Under the pieces are notes generated by a model that worked only from the letters and a program-made list of their open reading frames with translations, was not told the origin of the DNA and did not search any database. From Bin87 sp965116785 (GTDB lineage Bacteria; Chloroflexota; Dehalococcoidia; Lucifugimonadales; UBA3495), in assembly GCA_965116785.1 (NCBI GenBank), contig OZ220731.1, positions 3,224,001 to 3,288,000 on the forward strand: DNA of 64,000 nucleotides, written 5' to 3'. Below, in pieces: positions 43,853-51,967 of this stretch. Position 1 is the first letter of the stretch, and every line of letters begins with the position of its first letter. Both the position numbers and the translations under genes were made by a program.

Positions 43853-44283
43853 CTAACCCGCCCCTTGGGAAACGGCGGCGGAGTCCTGCATCACCTGGGC
43901 CAGCAGGCCATAGACTTCCGTCCAGGCCGTCTGGACCTCCGGGGTGAACTCTTCACTCAAATCCTGACCCAGCGTCCACAGCGGCACCTCGCCCACGGTG
44001 TCGTAGTGTTCCGGCTGCACCGCGTACCTGGCGTGGCGCACGCCCAGGTCCTGCGCTATAGGCGTCAGCGCCGGCAGGTCGTCCAGCCCGGCCACCGCTG
44101 CGCCGATGGTCTCCATCAGTAGCCGGCCCTGCACCGCCATATCGGACACGAACAGAGACTTCACCCACGGGTCCAGCTCAAACAGCCGCTCATAAAACAT
44201 CGCGGCGGCGATGTCGGCGATGGGTTCAACCAGTGCAAAAAAGAGTCCTGCGCCAGCTTCTTCGTGTTATCGTCAACCACCAT
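43853..44283 (-). pseudogene. Single-domain globin with N-terminal frameshift
   Basis: The 115-residue open part (MFYERLFELDPWVKSLFVSD onward) is a bacterial haemoglobin/flavohaemoglobin-type globin. It keeps the proximal His in LGVRHARYAV, EHYDTVGE and the C-terminal helix WTEVYGLLAQVMQDS. The ATG at 44283 starts a matching N-terminus, MVVDDNTKKLAQDSF, but a run of six T (44237-44242 on the complement) puts ALVEPIADIAAAMFYERLFE into the next frame. With the shift corrected it would be ~142 residues, closely matching the intact globin at 61043. Either the gene is inactivated or the homopolymer was miscounted. No reductase domain is attached. Confidence 0.75.
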
Positions 44284-44402
44284 GGTGCACTTTACCGATC
44301 GCGTTTGCGGGTGTTACTAATATTCAGGTGATGCGTTACCACACACAAGTGGGGATTTCATCACATTTTCGGGTATTCGGCAAGACCGGGAACCGCTCCC
44401 AC

Positions 44403-44534
44403 GTACCCAATTTCCGCCAAATCGTCATTGCGAGCGAAACGCGGCAATCCCGTTGCCGCAGTGGCCTTTCTTCGGGCGACGAGGTCCCACCCGCCTGAGG
44501 CGGACTGAGTTCCTCACGATGACAAAATGGGTAC
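44403..44534. repeat. MITE-like dispersed repeat, copy 1
   Basis: This 132-bp element begins GTACCCAATTTCCGCC and ends GACAAAATGGGTAC, so its ends are imperfect inverted repeats (GTACCCAATTT/AAAATGGGTAC). Inside lies TCGTCATTGCGAGCGAAACG and CGGCAATCCCGTTG. A second copy is at 54421-54541. No protein is encoded, as expected for a miniature transposable element or REP-like repeat. Confidence 0.6.
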
Positions 44535-44646
44535 GCGTGAGCCGACTTCGCATGGGTTCTGGTGAAGCGATCAGGGCTATTCGACTATCTCGTTTGTCAT
44601 CGCAGGGGCATGTCTCACGGAAAACGTACACCAGGGCAATCGCGTC

Positions 44647-44815
44647 TTATCCGAGGAGGACTTTGCGGAGGTAATCCTCATCCCATCCGGCGTTGAGACG
44701 TTTGCCCTGGATACCGACTTTCAGGGTAGTCTCGTTTTTCAACAGGTTGTGTCCAATCTGCCGCAGGATGTTCATGTTCTGCGGCCCATGGTCCATGCGC
44801 ACTCGGCATTGGTCT
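44647..44815 (-). pseudogene. C-terminal fragment of an ISAs1-type transposase
   Basis: About 56 residues read EDQCRVRMDHGPQNMNILRQ, IGHNLLKNETTLKVGIQGKR and LNAGWDEDYLRKVLLG before the stop. This matches the C-terminus of ISAs1-family DDE transposases (ED-x-CR...ENxxxLRxxALNLLxxExTxKxGIxxKRxxAxWDxxYLxxVL). Everything upstream is replaced, at about 44816, by sequence belonging to a TnpB-like gene on the opposite strand. Confidence 0.65.
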
Positions 44816-44817
44816 TC

Positions 44818-45215
44818 AATATGCGTCGCCAGATCCGCGAAATCCTGCTGGAAGCCCAGCCCACGATGGTCGCCGTCGAAAGCCTTCGCTCCATCAATAT
44901 GCAGGCGTCCGCTCGTGGCACCCTCGCTGCGCCCGGCAAGAACGTTGCCGCCAAGCGCAAACTCAACGAGAGCCCCGCCGAGTCGGTCGTCGGCCACCTC
45001 GGCACACTCCTGCGGGAGGAAGCCGCCAAACTCAGCATCCCCACCGTCTCCGTCCCGCCGCACGGCACGTCCCAGACCTGCCCGCGCTGCGAGACCGGCA
45101 CCCCGATAACCGCGAGAGCCAAGCGGTGTTCCAGTGTCGGCATTGCGGCCTGTACGGTCACACCGATTGGACTGCCGCCTTCATCATGCGCAACTGGTCC
45201 TACGTCCGGCACTGC
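44818..45215 (+). pseudogene. Truncated, frameshifted TnpB/OrfB-like gene
   Basis: The frame reads NMRRQIREILLEAQPTMVAV and ESL (RuvC-II Glu region), SINMQASARGTLAAPGKNVA, AKRKLNESPAESVVGHL and VPPHGTSQTCPRC. That is the typical RuvC-II to first zinc-ribbon Cys pair of TnpB/OrfB. After CPRC the homology moves to another frame: NRESQAVFQCRHCGLYGHTD and WTAAFIMRNW, with the second CxxC and the RuvC-III Asp. The N-terminal two thirds is missing at the junction with the ISAs1 fragment. It is an inactive remnant. No guide-RNA end was identifiable. Confidence 0.7.
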
Positions 45216-46371
45216 GAATGGCGGTCAGGTTACACACCGGACGTACTGACCGCGCCCACCGGGTGGCGACAGCAGCCATCCTGCCCTTTGCCTTGCCAGC
45301 CCAGGCTGGGCCTTGAGCTAAGTGTGTTCAGCCGGATGGCACCGCGACGAGTTCCCACGGGAGCAGGGGCCGTGGCCCAAGGCCGGACTACCGTATTCCA
45401 GCGGCGGTCTAGACGCCCAAAGTGTTACAGAGAGTTACCTTTTAAAACCCTCCCGGAGACTTCCTCAGAAGTAGCCGGGAACCTGATTTACGGGTACCGT
45501 CTCAATTTGTCAACACGCTGTAGAGCCGCGGAGAGGAAAGTCCTCTCCGCCCATGGCGTCATCCACCAGCCTGCCAGCTTTTCTTCTGGACCATCACGCC
45601 AGCGAAGCTACCGGCTCCCGGACGCACCCGGGTCCACCCGGAAGCCGAAAGCCGCCGCTTGGCGGAACGGTAAAAAGAACGGCCCGACCAGATGCCCAGC
45701 AGAGTTGATGTCGGGGCATCCGAGCCAACCCGGAGGGGAAAGGCGAAGCCCTCGGAAGCCGGAAAACCGGCGCGTGACAACCATAGTCCAACGCACATCA
45801 ATTGGTGTTGAACGCACGACATAGCAGATTGTAACGCACATATTATCTGTTACAATAGCGCCGCCTTTTTGGAGCCTTCGTTAATTTCGGCGGATTGCCC
45901 AATGCGCCGGCTCATACCGTAACGCTACCGGTTTTCCCGGGAGTCGGCTGTATGAGCGCCTTGGTTAGTGGGAAGGCCGGCTGACACACGGTACGTAATA
46001 ACGAGATTGTGACCGTCAACTGGCCCTGCCAACCCTGTTTGTTGGCCTGCTCCGGAATGGTGGAATTGACCTGATGGTGAGCAATAGGGAGAGATTTCTT
46101 GCCTTGGCAAGCCTTTGTTCTTATGTGCTCACACGTTCAACTGCGGAGGTCCCGAATGAAGTGCATTCCCTTGTTAGCCTCCCGACTTTGATCTGGCGGA
46201 CTCCACAGGGGCAGGTGCTCCAGTCGCCCAGGGCGTGTGGGATTTAGCTAACCCATCTAACTCCATTCAAACGGATGCCAGAGCCCTGTCAGGGTTACCG
46301 ACAGGGACATGTCGCGACCCCGGCACTATCTGTACCGGTGCTACAGTCCTACATCAAGCAAGGAGTTGAAA
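45216..46371. other. 1.1-kb non-coding stretch beside transposon remnants
   Basis: The TnpB frame runs on without a stop to 45824, but the sequence there is Arg/Pro/Ser-rich and shows no domain. No RNA gene was recognised. A pair GCTCATAC/GTATGAGC near 45910-45957 could form a stem. The last part holds the promoter region for the gene at 46372, whose region is partly duplicated before 47326 (both carry ACATCAAGCAA-GAGTTGA before the start). Confidence 0.4.
45828..45856. promoter_or_regulatory. Operator-like palindrome
   Basis: ATTGTAAC and GTTACAAT form a perfect 8-base inverted repeat with a 13-base AT-rich spacer, in a locally AT-rich island. The spacing suits a dimeric DNA-binding protein, but the nearest plus-strand gene starts 516 bases away, so the link is speculative. 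Confidence 0.3.
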
Positions 46372-46863
46372 ATGGCAACGCAGCAACGACAAGGATCAAC
46401 CGACACGCCGGTCAGTGGCGTTCCGTTTGTGCGGGTTCGGGACATCGCGCTCACCACAATGGGCATTGCCCTCACCATCCTGGCCGTGGTCGCCATCATC
46501 CTGCTACTGATAATCTGGCCTCGCGTCAACTCCATTACCCGAAACTTGGACACGGCCTCCACCAGCGCGGTCCGAACGATGGAAAACGTGGAGACGGTAT
46601 CCAGTGACCTGGCCGCCGTTTCCACCAATCTGCGCCAGGCCGCTGGGCGGATTGCTGGCACTGCCGAAAAGATAGAGGAGTTGTCGGGGCGGGTTGACCA
46701 GGGTGTGGAACTGATAAAAACGCGGTATCAGGAATTGGACCTGACCGTTGCAGACGTGGCAGCCGGGTCGACGGCCATGAAGGAATTGCTGGCGGAGTTG
46801 AAAGCAAAGTTGGCAACGCTTGAAGTGCCGGAGGTGCCGGACCGGATAAAGCCCGGCGGGTAA
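46372..46863 (+). CDS. Membrane-anchored coiled-coil protein
   Basis: 163 residues starting MATQQRQGSTDTPVSGVPFV; AGGAG lies 6 bases upstream, preferred over the upstream in-frame ATG at 46309. A single long hydrophobic helix spans about 24-46 (TTMGIALTILAVVAIILLLI). It is followed by heptad-rich sequence (NSITRNLDTASTSAVRTMEN, then TNLRQAAGRIAGTAEKIEEL) resembling the periplasmic part of chemoreceptor-like or MlaD-like helical proteins. The end is VPDRIKPGG. It is the first of two tandem paralogues (second at 47326) in a plus-strand row that ends with a globin. Function unknown. Confidence 0.7.
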   Translation: MATQQRQGSTDTPVSGVPFVRVRDIALTTMGIALTILAVVAIILLLIIWPRVNSITRNLDTASTSAVRTMENVETVSSDLAAVSTNLRQAAGRIAGTAEKIEELSGRVDQGVELIKTRYQELDLTVADVAAGSTAMKELLAELKAKLATLEVPEVPDRIKPGG

Positions 46864-46967
46864 TGCAGCCGACGTTATGGAAAACTTTCCCTCTCACGCG
46901 CGCCCGAACTCCCAATTGCGGATAGGTCTGTCTTGCCGTAGATGACGCCGTGCAGAGGAGTAGCGCT

Positions 46968-47125
46968 ATGGTGATGCCAATCGATCGAGAGGATTTGCGC
47001 GTGGTGATCCGGGCCCCCATCGGCTGGACGGCACCAACGCTCAGTTCTTGCACGATCAGTTGGAGGCAGTCATCAGCTCGGCCCATAAGGTTATAGTCAT
47101 CGATATGCCGGCCAAAGTTAGCTAG
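46968..47125 (+). pseudogene. STAS-domain remnant
   Basis: GAGGAG precedes an ATG that gives MVMPIDREDLRVVIRAPIG. The next frame continues LDGTNAQFLHDQLEAVISSA and HKVIVIDMPAKVS before a stop. This matches the first half of a STAS (anti-sigma-factor antagonist) domain, in which GRLDxxNAxxLxxxLxxxI and a V-x-D-x-S strand precede the conserved SSAG loop. Here both a one-base shift and a stop before that loop disrupt it. It sits between the two paralogous coiled-coil genes. Confidence 0.5.
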
Positions 47126-47325
47126 GAAATCCCTTGGTCCTGATCCGGTGGAACCGCTAGGGACAGACGCTATATTCGCCTGGGACGCGTCGGGTGGTTG
47201 CCAGCGCCGTCCGGTGCCGCCCAAACCGATGCCAACGCTTCGTCAGGTTTACCGACGAGGCGTTTTCGTGTCTCAGCCACCATCCGGATCGGCCCCACAA
47301 ACCCACATCAAGCAAAGAGTTGACA

Positions 47326-47742
47326 ATGACAACGAGGCAACAACAAGGACCAACCGACATGCCAGTCAGCGGCGTTACGCTCGTGCGGGTTCGGGACATC
47401 ACGCTCGCCATCGTTGTGATCCTCGTGCTCTACCCGCGCGGGAGCCGAGCAGCGACGAACCTGGAGCAAGCTTCGGCCTCTACCGTCGTCGTGGGGAACC
47501 GGGAGACCATAACTAACGACATGGTTGCAGTTGCCGCGGTGATCCAGACGGGGGCTGAGCGCGTTGCCCAAGCCGTCTCCAAGATCGAGGACGCGGTCGG
47601 CCGGTTCGGGGAGACGGCCACGGCCCCCCGCGAGGAGTACGCCGACTTCGACCTCGCTTCCGCCGACTTGCGAGGACAGATGGAGCGATTCCTGGAGCAC
47701 GCCGACGAAGTGGATGCCCTGCTGTCCCGGTTCGGGCGGTAA
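47326..47742 (+). CDS. Coiled-coil protein with shortened membrane helix (paralogue of 46372)
   Basis: 138 residues starting MTTRQQQGPTDMPVSGVTLV, closely matching the N-terminus of the 46372 product; the bases before the start (ACATCAAGCAAAGAGTTGAC) also match. The hydrophobic segment is only LAIVVILVLY before YPRGSRAATNLEQASAS, about 14 residues shorter than in the paralogue, so membrane insertion is doubtful. The helical tail differs: AERVAQAVSKIEDAVGRFGE and ADLRGQMERFLEHADEVDAL. It is followed after 3 bases by a small membrane protein, suggesting one operon. Confidence 0.65.
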   Translation: MTTRQQQGPTDMPVSGVTLVRVRDITLAIVVILVLYPRGSRAATNLEQASASTVVVGNRETITNDMVAVAAVIQTGAERVAQAVSKIEDAVGRFGETATAPREEYADFDLASADLRGQMERFLEHADEVDALLSRFGR

Positions 47743-47745
47743 AGC

Positions 47746-47934
47746 ATGGCTCGCCTGGTGATGGCCGTTCTCGCGCACAGCTTCGTCTTCTTTCTGGCCG
47801 TGGTCGCCTTCTACGCAGGACTCGGCGTGGGCCTCGCCGCCTCCTCCGTGCTGGGGTCTGCTTTGTGCGTACTCGCCTTGGTGATCGCCGTAGGGAACGT
47901 GGTCTGGATACTGCGCCGTCTGCTGAGAAGGTAG
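47746..47934 (+). CDS. Small two-helix membrane protein
   Basis: 62 residues, MARLVMAVLAHSFVFFLAVV and onward, with two hydrophobic segments (about 4-30 and 32-55) and a basic end RRLLRR that would stay in the cytoplasm. It starts 3 bases after the coiled-coil gene and ends 16 bases before the globin-like gene, so all three are probably cotranscribed. No family recognised. Confidence 0.6.
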   Translation: MARLVMAVLAHSFVFFLAVVAFYAGLGVGLAASSVLGSALCVLALVIAVGNVVWILRRLLRR

Positions 47935-47950
47935 CTCAAGGGAAGACTCA

Positions 47951-48355
47951 ATGAACACCGACACCATCAACCTGGTCCAGCGATCCTTCGCCCAAGTCCG
48001 CCCGAATGCCGGCGTAGCCGCCGACCTGTTCGACCGGCGTCTCTTCGAACTCGACCCTGACCTGCGGTCGCTGTTAATCTCGGACATCGGGGAGCAGGGC
48101 GCTCGGCTCATGACCATGATCGGCCTCGCCGTGGATGGGCTTGACGACCTGGACACGCTCATTGCCGCAGTCCGGGCCGCGGTACCTGGCATCGAGGCTA
48201 CGGCGTCCAGTCGCAGCACTACGACATGGTGGCGAAGCCCTGCTTTGGACGTTGATAAAGGGCTGGGCGACGCTTCCACGCCAGACGTACGGGTGGCCTG
48301 GGCTGAAACCCACGGACTGCTGGCCAGCGTGATGAAGGACGCAGCGTACGAGTAG
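47951..48355 (+). pseudogene. Globin gene with three one-base frameshifts
   Basis: The frame stays open for 134 codons but is globin-like only at the ends: NLVQRSFAQVRPNAGVAADL, RLFELDPDLRSLL, MIGLAVDGLDDLD, and finally TPDVRVAWAETHGLLASVMK. In between, homology steps through the other two frames: ARGTWHRGYGVQSQHYDMV (48178-48231), then GEALLWTLIKG (48231-48265), then back. Each step is consistent with one missing base, near GGGCC, GGTGG and AAAGGG. The proximal-His region (WHRGYGV) survives only in the shifted frame. A GGGAAGA ribosome site precedes the start. It is either a decayed gene or homopolymer read error. Confidence 0.65.
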
Positions 48356-48415
48356 CTTGAGCGAGGCGAAGCCCGCGCGACACGGCAGACAGCGCCCTCC
48401 GGATGGTCGGCGAAA

Positions 48416-49084
48416 CTACGCCGGGCTGTCGTCCGACAGCCCGATGCGCACCGCCCAGACCACCATCTGCTGCCTGGTCCTGAACCCAAGCTTCTTCTGT
48501 ATGCCCGACACCGCGTTGCGCACGGTCAAGGGGCTGATGTTTCGTAGCTCTCCGATCTGCTGGTAGCTGAGCCCTCCGGCAAACAGCTGCAGGATTTCCC
48601 GCTCCCGGTTCGTCAGGGCCTCCAACCGCTCGGAGCCGGTGTCCGCCGACGGACTCCGCACCGCCCGGGACAACCGCCTAGCCGCGGTCCCCGGGATCCG
48701 AAACTCACCCTGGACCACCTCCCGGAGGGTCGTGAGCAACTGCTCTTTGCCGGAATACTTCTGCAGGTACCCGGTGGCTCCAGCGGCGATGGACCTGACG
48801 ATGGCGTCCTGCTCGTTGGAGGCGGTCAGCATCAGCACCTTTATATCGGGCAGCAGTTCGGTGATCTCACGGCACGCTTCGATGCCGTCCATCACCGGCA
48901 TCATCACGTCCATGACGATCACGTCGGGAGCCACCTCCCGAGCCAGCCGCAGCGCCTCCGCGCCGTCCGCTGCGTGGGCCACCACCTGGAATTCCCCGGT
49001 GTTCTCCAGGGCGTCTTGCAGCAGGTCCCGTATGATGGAGTGGTCGTCGACCAGCATCACGCTGGTCTGGGTGTCGGCGGTCAT
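48416..49084 (-). CDS. NarL/FixJ-type response regulator
   Basis: 222 residues. The receiver domain (1-~125) has the acidic pair in VMLVDDHSIIRDLL, the phospho-acceptor Asp in VIVMDVMMPVMDG, Thr in VLMLTAS and Lys in GYLQKYSGKEQLL. The LuxR-type helix-turn-helix (~155-215) reads LTNREREILQLFAGGLSYQQ, IGELRNISPLTVRNAVSGIQ and KKLGFRTRQQMVVWAV. The ATG directly follows the TAG of the upstream kinase (TAGATG), so the two are translationally coupled. It is the output partner of the two kinases at 49085 and 50418. Confidence 0.92.
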   Translation of the reverse strand: MTADTQTSVMLVDDHSIIRDLLQDALENTGEFQVVAHAADGAEALRLAREVAPDVIVMDVMMPVMDGIEACREITELLPDIKVLMLTASNEQDAIVRSIAAGATGYLQKYSGKEQLLTTLREVVQGEFRIPGTAARRLSRAVRSPSADTGSERLEALTNREREILQLFAGGLSYQQIGELRNISPLTVRNAVSGIQKKLGFRTRQQMVVWAVRIGLSDDSPA

Positions 49085-50347
49085 CTAATCCTCTCCTGTT
49101 ACGATCTGGTACGGAACCGCGCAGGTCACCGTGGTCCCGCTTTCGGTGTCGTCCGATTTCACCTCCAGGCTTCCGCCCATCCGCTCGGCGTCGGCCCGCA
49201 TATTCCTGAAGCCGTGGCCTCTGGCCTCGTAGTCTGGCGGCAGCCCGATGCCGTCGTCGGACACGGACAGGCGCAGCTGTTCCTCGCCAGTGCAGTCGAG
49301 AATGATGACGACTCTGCTGGCCTGGGCGTGGCGCAGCACGTTGGTCAGGGCGTTGTGGGCGATAGAGAATAGCAGGCTCCCGGCTATCGTTGACAGCTGC
49401 GGTTCCCGGCCTTTCCGGACGAACTCTACCTGGACCGACGTGATGACGGTGAAGGTGCCGGCATGGGCCTCCAGGACCTCGCCCAGCTCCTCACCTCGGA
49501 ATATCTGCCCGCCGTCGATAGGGTGCCTCAGTTCCCACATGGCCGACCGGGACAGCTCGGCGGCCAACCGCAGCTTGGCCAGCAGTGCCTTGTTGGACTC
49601 ATCAACCAGGTCCATCGCGCCCTCGACCCCCAGTCCGATCATGTAGGCCCACTGCGCAGTGGTGTCGTGAATGGCCTGGGAAATCTCAATGCGCTGCCGC
49701 TGCAACTCCCGCTCCCGCTCCACGGCCGCCCGCCACCTGATGCGCTCAAAACGCGACACCAGGTTGACGGTGGCGGCCACGGCGTACATGACCAGTATCC
49801 GGACGACGAGGGGCTTTTCATCCCCGGCCTCCAGGTCGATTCCCCCGCCTACGGTCAGGCTCATGGCCAAGTAGAGGGCGGCTACGCCTGTTGCAAAGGC
49901 CATGTTCAGCCGGAAGGAGGTGAAGAAGACCGCGAATCCGGCCAGCACCGGGTAATACAGCAGGTGGAAGAAATCGTGGCTGAAGCCGCCGTCCAGTGCT
50001 GCTCCTGCCGTCGCCATGGCCGCGTCCAGGACGCACATGGCGAATATCCAGCGCCAGGTCAGCCTCCGGCTTGACACCAGCCGGTAGTGAACGTAGCCGT
50101 TGCAAACCAGCATCACCAGGAACGGCAATGCCAAGGCGGTGTACCTGCCAGGGCTGTACCAGGGGCTGTAGACCAGCACCACGAAGAATGCGATGCCCAC
50201 AACCCAGTGCATCCAGACCAACACCGTCGCCACGTATCGGAGGCCGTCGGGATCGATCCTATTGAGGGTCCAGTCGCTCACCCGGAAGACGCCGGCGGCG
50301 GTCCTGAGCAACCGGTATCCATGGCTCCGGTTCAACGAGTCCAGCAT
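49085..50347 (-). CDS. Membrane sensor histidine kinase (HisKA_3 type), paralogue 2
   Basis: 420 residues. An N-terminal region with about six hydrophobic helices (~40-205) holds no periplasmic domain, suggesting sensing in or near the membrane. A charged coiled coil (ERERELQRQRIEISQ) leads to the phosphorylation motif AIHDTTAQWAYMIGLGVEGA with the conserved His. The ATPase domain has the N-box IAHNALTNVLRHAQAS, then VSDDGIGLPP and the G-box RGHGFRNMRADAERMGG. It is sister to the kinase 70 bases upstream, with near-identical C-terminal halves. The regulator follows without a gap. Confidence 0.92.
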   Translation of the reverse strand: MLDSLNRSHGYRLLRTAAGVFRVSDWTLNRIDPDGLRYVATVLVWMHWVVGIAFFVVLVYSPWYSPGRYTALALPFLVMLVCNGYVHYRLVSSRRLTWRWIFAMCVLDAAMATAGAALDGGFSHDFFHLLYYPVLAGFAVFFTSFRLNMAFATGVAALYLAMSLTVGGGIDLEAGDEKPLVVRILVMYAVAATVNLVSRFERIRWRAAVERERELQRQRIEISQAIHDTTAQWAYMIGLGVEGAMDLVDESNKALLAKLRLAAELSRSAMWELRHPIDGGQIFRGEELGEVLEAHAGTFTVITSVQVEFVRKGREPQLSTIAGSLLFSIAHNALTNVLRHAQASRVVIILDCTGEEQLRLSVSDDGIGLPPDYEARGHGFRNMRADAERMGGSLEVKSDDTESGTTVTCAVPYQIVTGED

Positions 50348-50417
50348 CTTCTCACCGAAACGCCCTCAGAATACCGAATGGATCGAGATCCGGGGTCCGT
50401 TAGAGCGCGCGCCACCA

Positions 50418-51638
50418 CTACTCCCCTCCTTTGCGGTTCCGGTTTGGAATGACGCAGGCTACGGTGGTCCCGTCATCCGTCCCGCCGGACTCCACCTCCA
50501 GGCAGCCGCCCATCCGCTGGGCATCGGCCCGCATGTTCCTGAACCCGTGGCCTCTGGTCTCGTAGTCTGGCGGTAGCCCGATGCCGTCGTCGGACACGGA
50601 GAGCCTCAATTGCTCACCAGTGCAATCAAGTTCGATGAGCACCCGGCCGGCCTGGGCGTGGCGCATCACGTTGGTCAGGGCGTTGTGGGCGATGGAGAAT
50701 AGCAGGCTCTTGGAGATGGTGGACAGAGGAGGCTCTGCGCCCCGCTGCGCGAACTCCGCCGGAACCGAGGTGATGGCGGTGAAGGTAGCGGCGTGGGCTT
50801 CCAGGACCTCACCCAGCTCCTCGCCCCGGAACAGCTGCCCTCCGTCGATAGGATGCCTCAATTCCCACATGGCCGACCGCGACAGCTCCGCTGTCTGCCG
50901 GAGTTTCTGCTTCAGCCGGTCATTGGACTCGCCCGCCAGCTCCATCGCGCTCTCGACGCCCAGTCCGATCATGTAGGCCCACTGGGCGGTGGTGTCGTGG
51001 ATGCTGTGGGAGATTTCTATGCGCTGGCGCTGCAGTTCCCGCTCCCGCTCCAGGCCTTTTCTCCTCCGGTCCCGCTCGAAGCCGGTGATGAGACTGACCG
51101 CCGCCGAGACGGCGTACAGGGCCACCACCCGGTAGGCCAGGTTCCGCTCCTCCTTTGCGGCAAGGTCCAGCCCGGGCTCCACGAACACGCTCAGTATCGA
51201 ATAGACCGCCACCACCAGCGTCGTCCAGGACAGGGCAAGCCGCGGGGGGGTGAACACCCAGGCGAACATGGCCACAGCGAAGTAGTACAGGGGAAAGTAG
51301 GGGCTGTCGAACCCTCCCGAGAGCGACACGCTGACGGAAATTCCGGCCAGGTCCATGGCGCTCAACCCCAATAGCCAGGCCGGCTTCGCTTCCCTTCTGC
51401 GCCGCATCAGGTAATGAACGTACCCGTTGGCGACCATGAACCCCAAGACGTAGCAGTTGTTCAGCACGTGGCTGAGCGCCCCGTACTCCACCCGGTAGTT
51501 GACCTCCAGAAGGCAGAAGGCCATCACCAGCCACCGCACCCACAGGGACACCTGGGCGGCGTGTCGCAGTTCCTCGGGGTCGGTTCGCCCGAACCCCCGC
51601 AGGAACGGCGCAAACTTTCCAAACTCAATGGGTTTCAC
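50418..51638 (-). CDS. Membrane sensor histidine kinase (HisKA_3 type), paralogue 1
   Basis: 406 residues from a GTG start (MKPIEFGKFAPFLRGFGR). The membrane region spans ~28-195 with about six helices. The phosphorylation motif is ISHSIHDTTAQWAYMIGLGV; the N-box is IAHNALTNVMRHAQAG; ATPase boxes are VSDDGIGLPPDYETRGHGF and RNMRADAQRMGG. Catalytic parts match the downstream kinase almost word for word while the membrane halves have diverged, as expected if the duplicate pair senses different inputs but drives the same regulator. It is the first gene of the three-gene minus-strand operon. Confidence 0.92.
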   Translation of the reverse strand: MKPIEFGKFAPFLRGFGRTDPEELRHAAQVSLWVRWLVMAFCLLEVNYRVEYGALSHVLNNCYVLGFMVANGYVHYLMRRRREAKPAWLLGLSAMDLAGISVSVSLSGGFDSPYFPLYYFAVAMFAWVFTPPRLALSWTTLVVAVYSILSVFVEPGLDLAAKEERNLAYRVVALYAVSAAVSLITGFERDRRRKGLERERELQRQRIEISHSIHDTTAQWAYMIGLGVESAMELAGESNDRLKQKLRQTAELSRSAMWELRHPIDGGQLFRGEELGEVLEAHAATFTAITSVPAEFAQRGAEPPLSTISKSLLFSIAHNALTNVMRHAQAGRVLIELDCTGEQLRLSVSDDGIGLPPDYETRGHGFRNMRADAQRMGGCLEVESGGTDDGTTVACVIPNRNRKGGE

Positions 51639-51967
51639 ACGAATCGTGGCGCCTTGACCGGCGTTTTAGATGGCTATCTTATGGTCGTAATCCATCGGGA
51701 TATCTTGCTTGACCACAATTGGGTCATGGCGGTTCATCACGATGGCTCGAAATACAAGTCCGCCCATGGGGACGGTATGGTGGCATTGCAACCAAACTAC
51801 CGCCAAAATGCGGTCACGGCAAGATGACAGTTGAACCTACCATTGTCGTTATATTCACACGCTTTTGATTTGGAATACATTGACTGAAATGTTAAAATCG
51901 TCACCCCGTCGGTTGACTGGCGGAAACACTGAACTGCGACCCTGGCAGTGCGATAGCTGGAGGATCT
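51639..51967. other. Divergent promoter region between the kinase operon and the dehydrogenase
   Basis: 329 bases between genes pointing away from each other. The part at about 51840-51905 is AT-rich (CGTTATATTCACACG, TTTTGATTTGGAATACATTG, AAATGTTAAAATCG) and probably carries the plus-strand promoter; TTGATT followed about 20 bases later by TAAAAT is the best, weak, candidate pair. No gene seen. Confidence 0.4.

Noticed and set aside
44647..45063. A 138-codon minus frame as a real gene
   Set aside because: Its first two thirds is antisense to the TnpB fragment; only the last 56 codons are a transposase piece.
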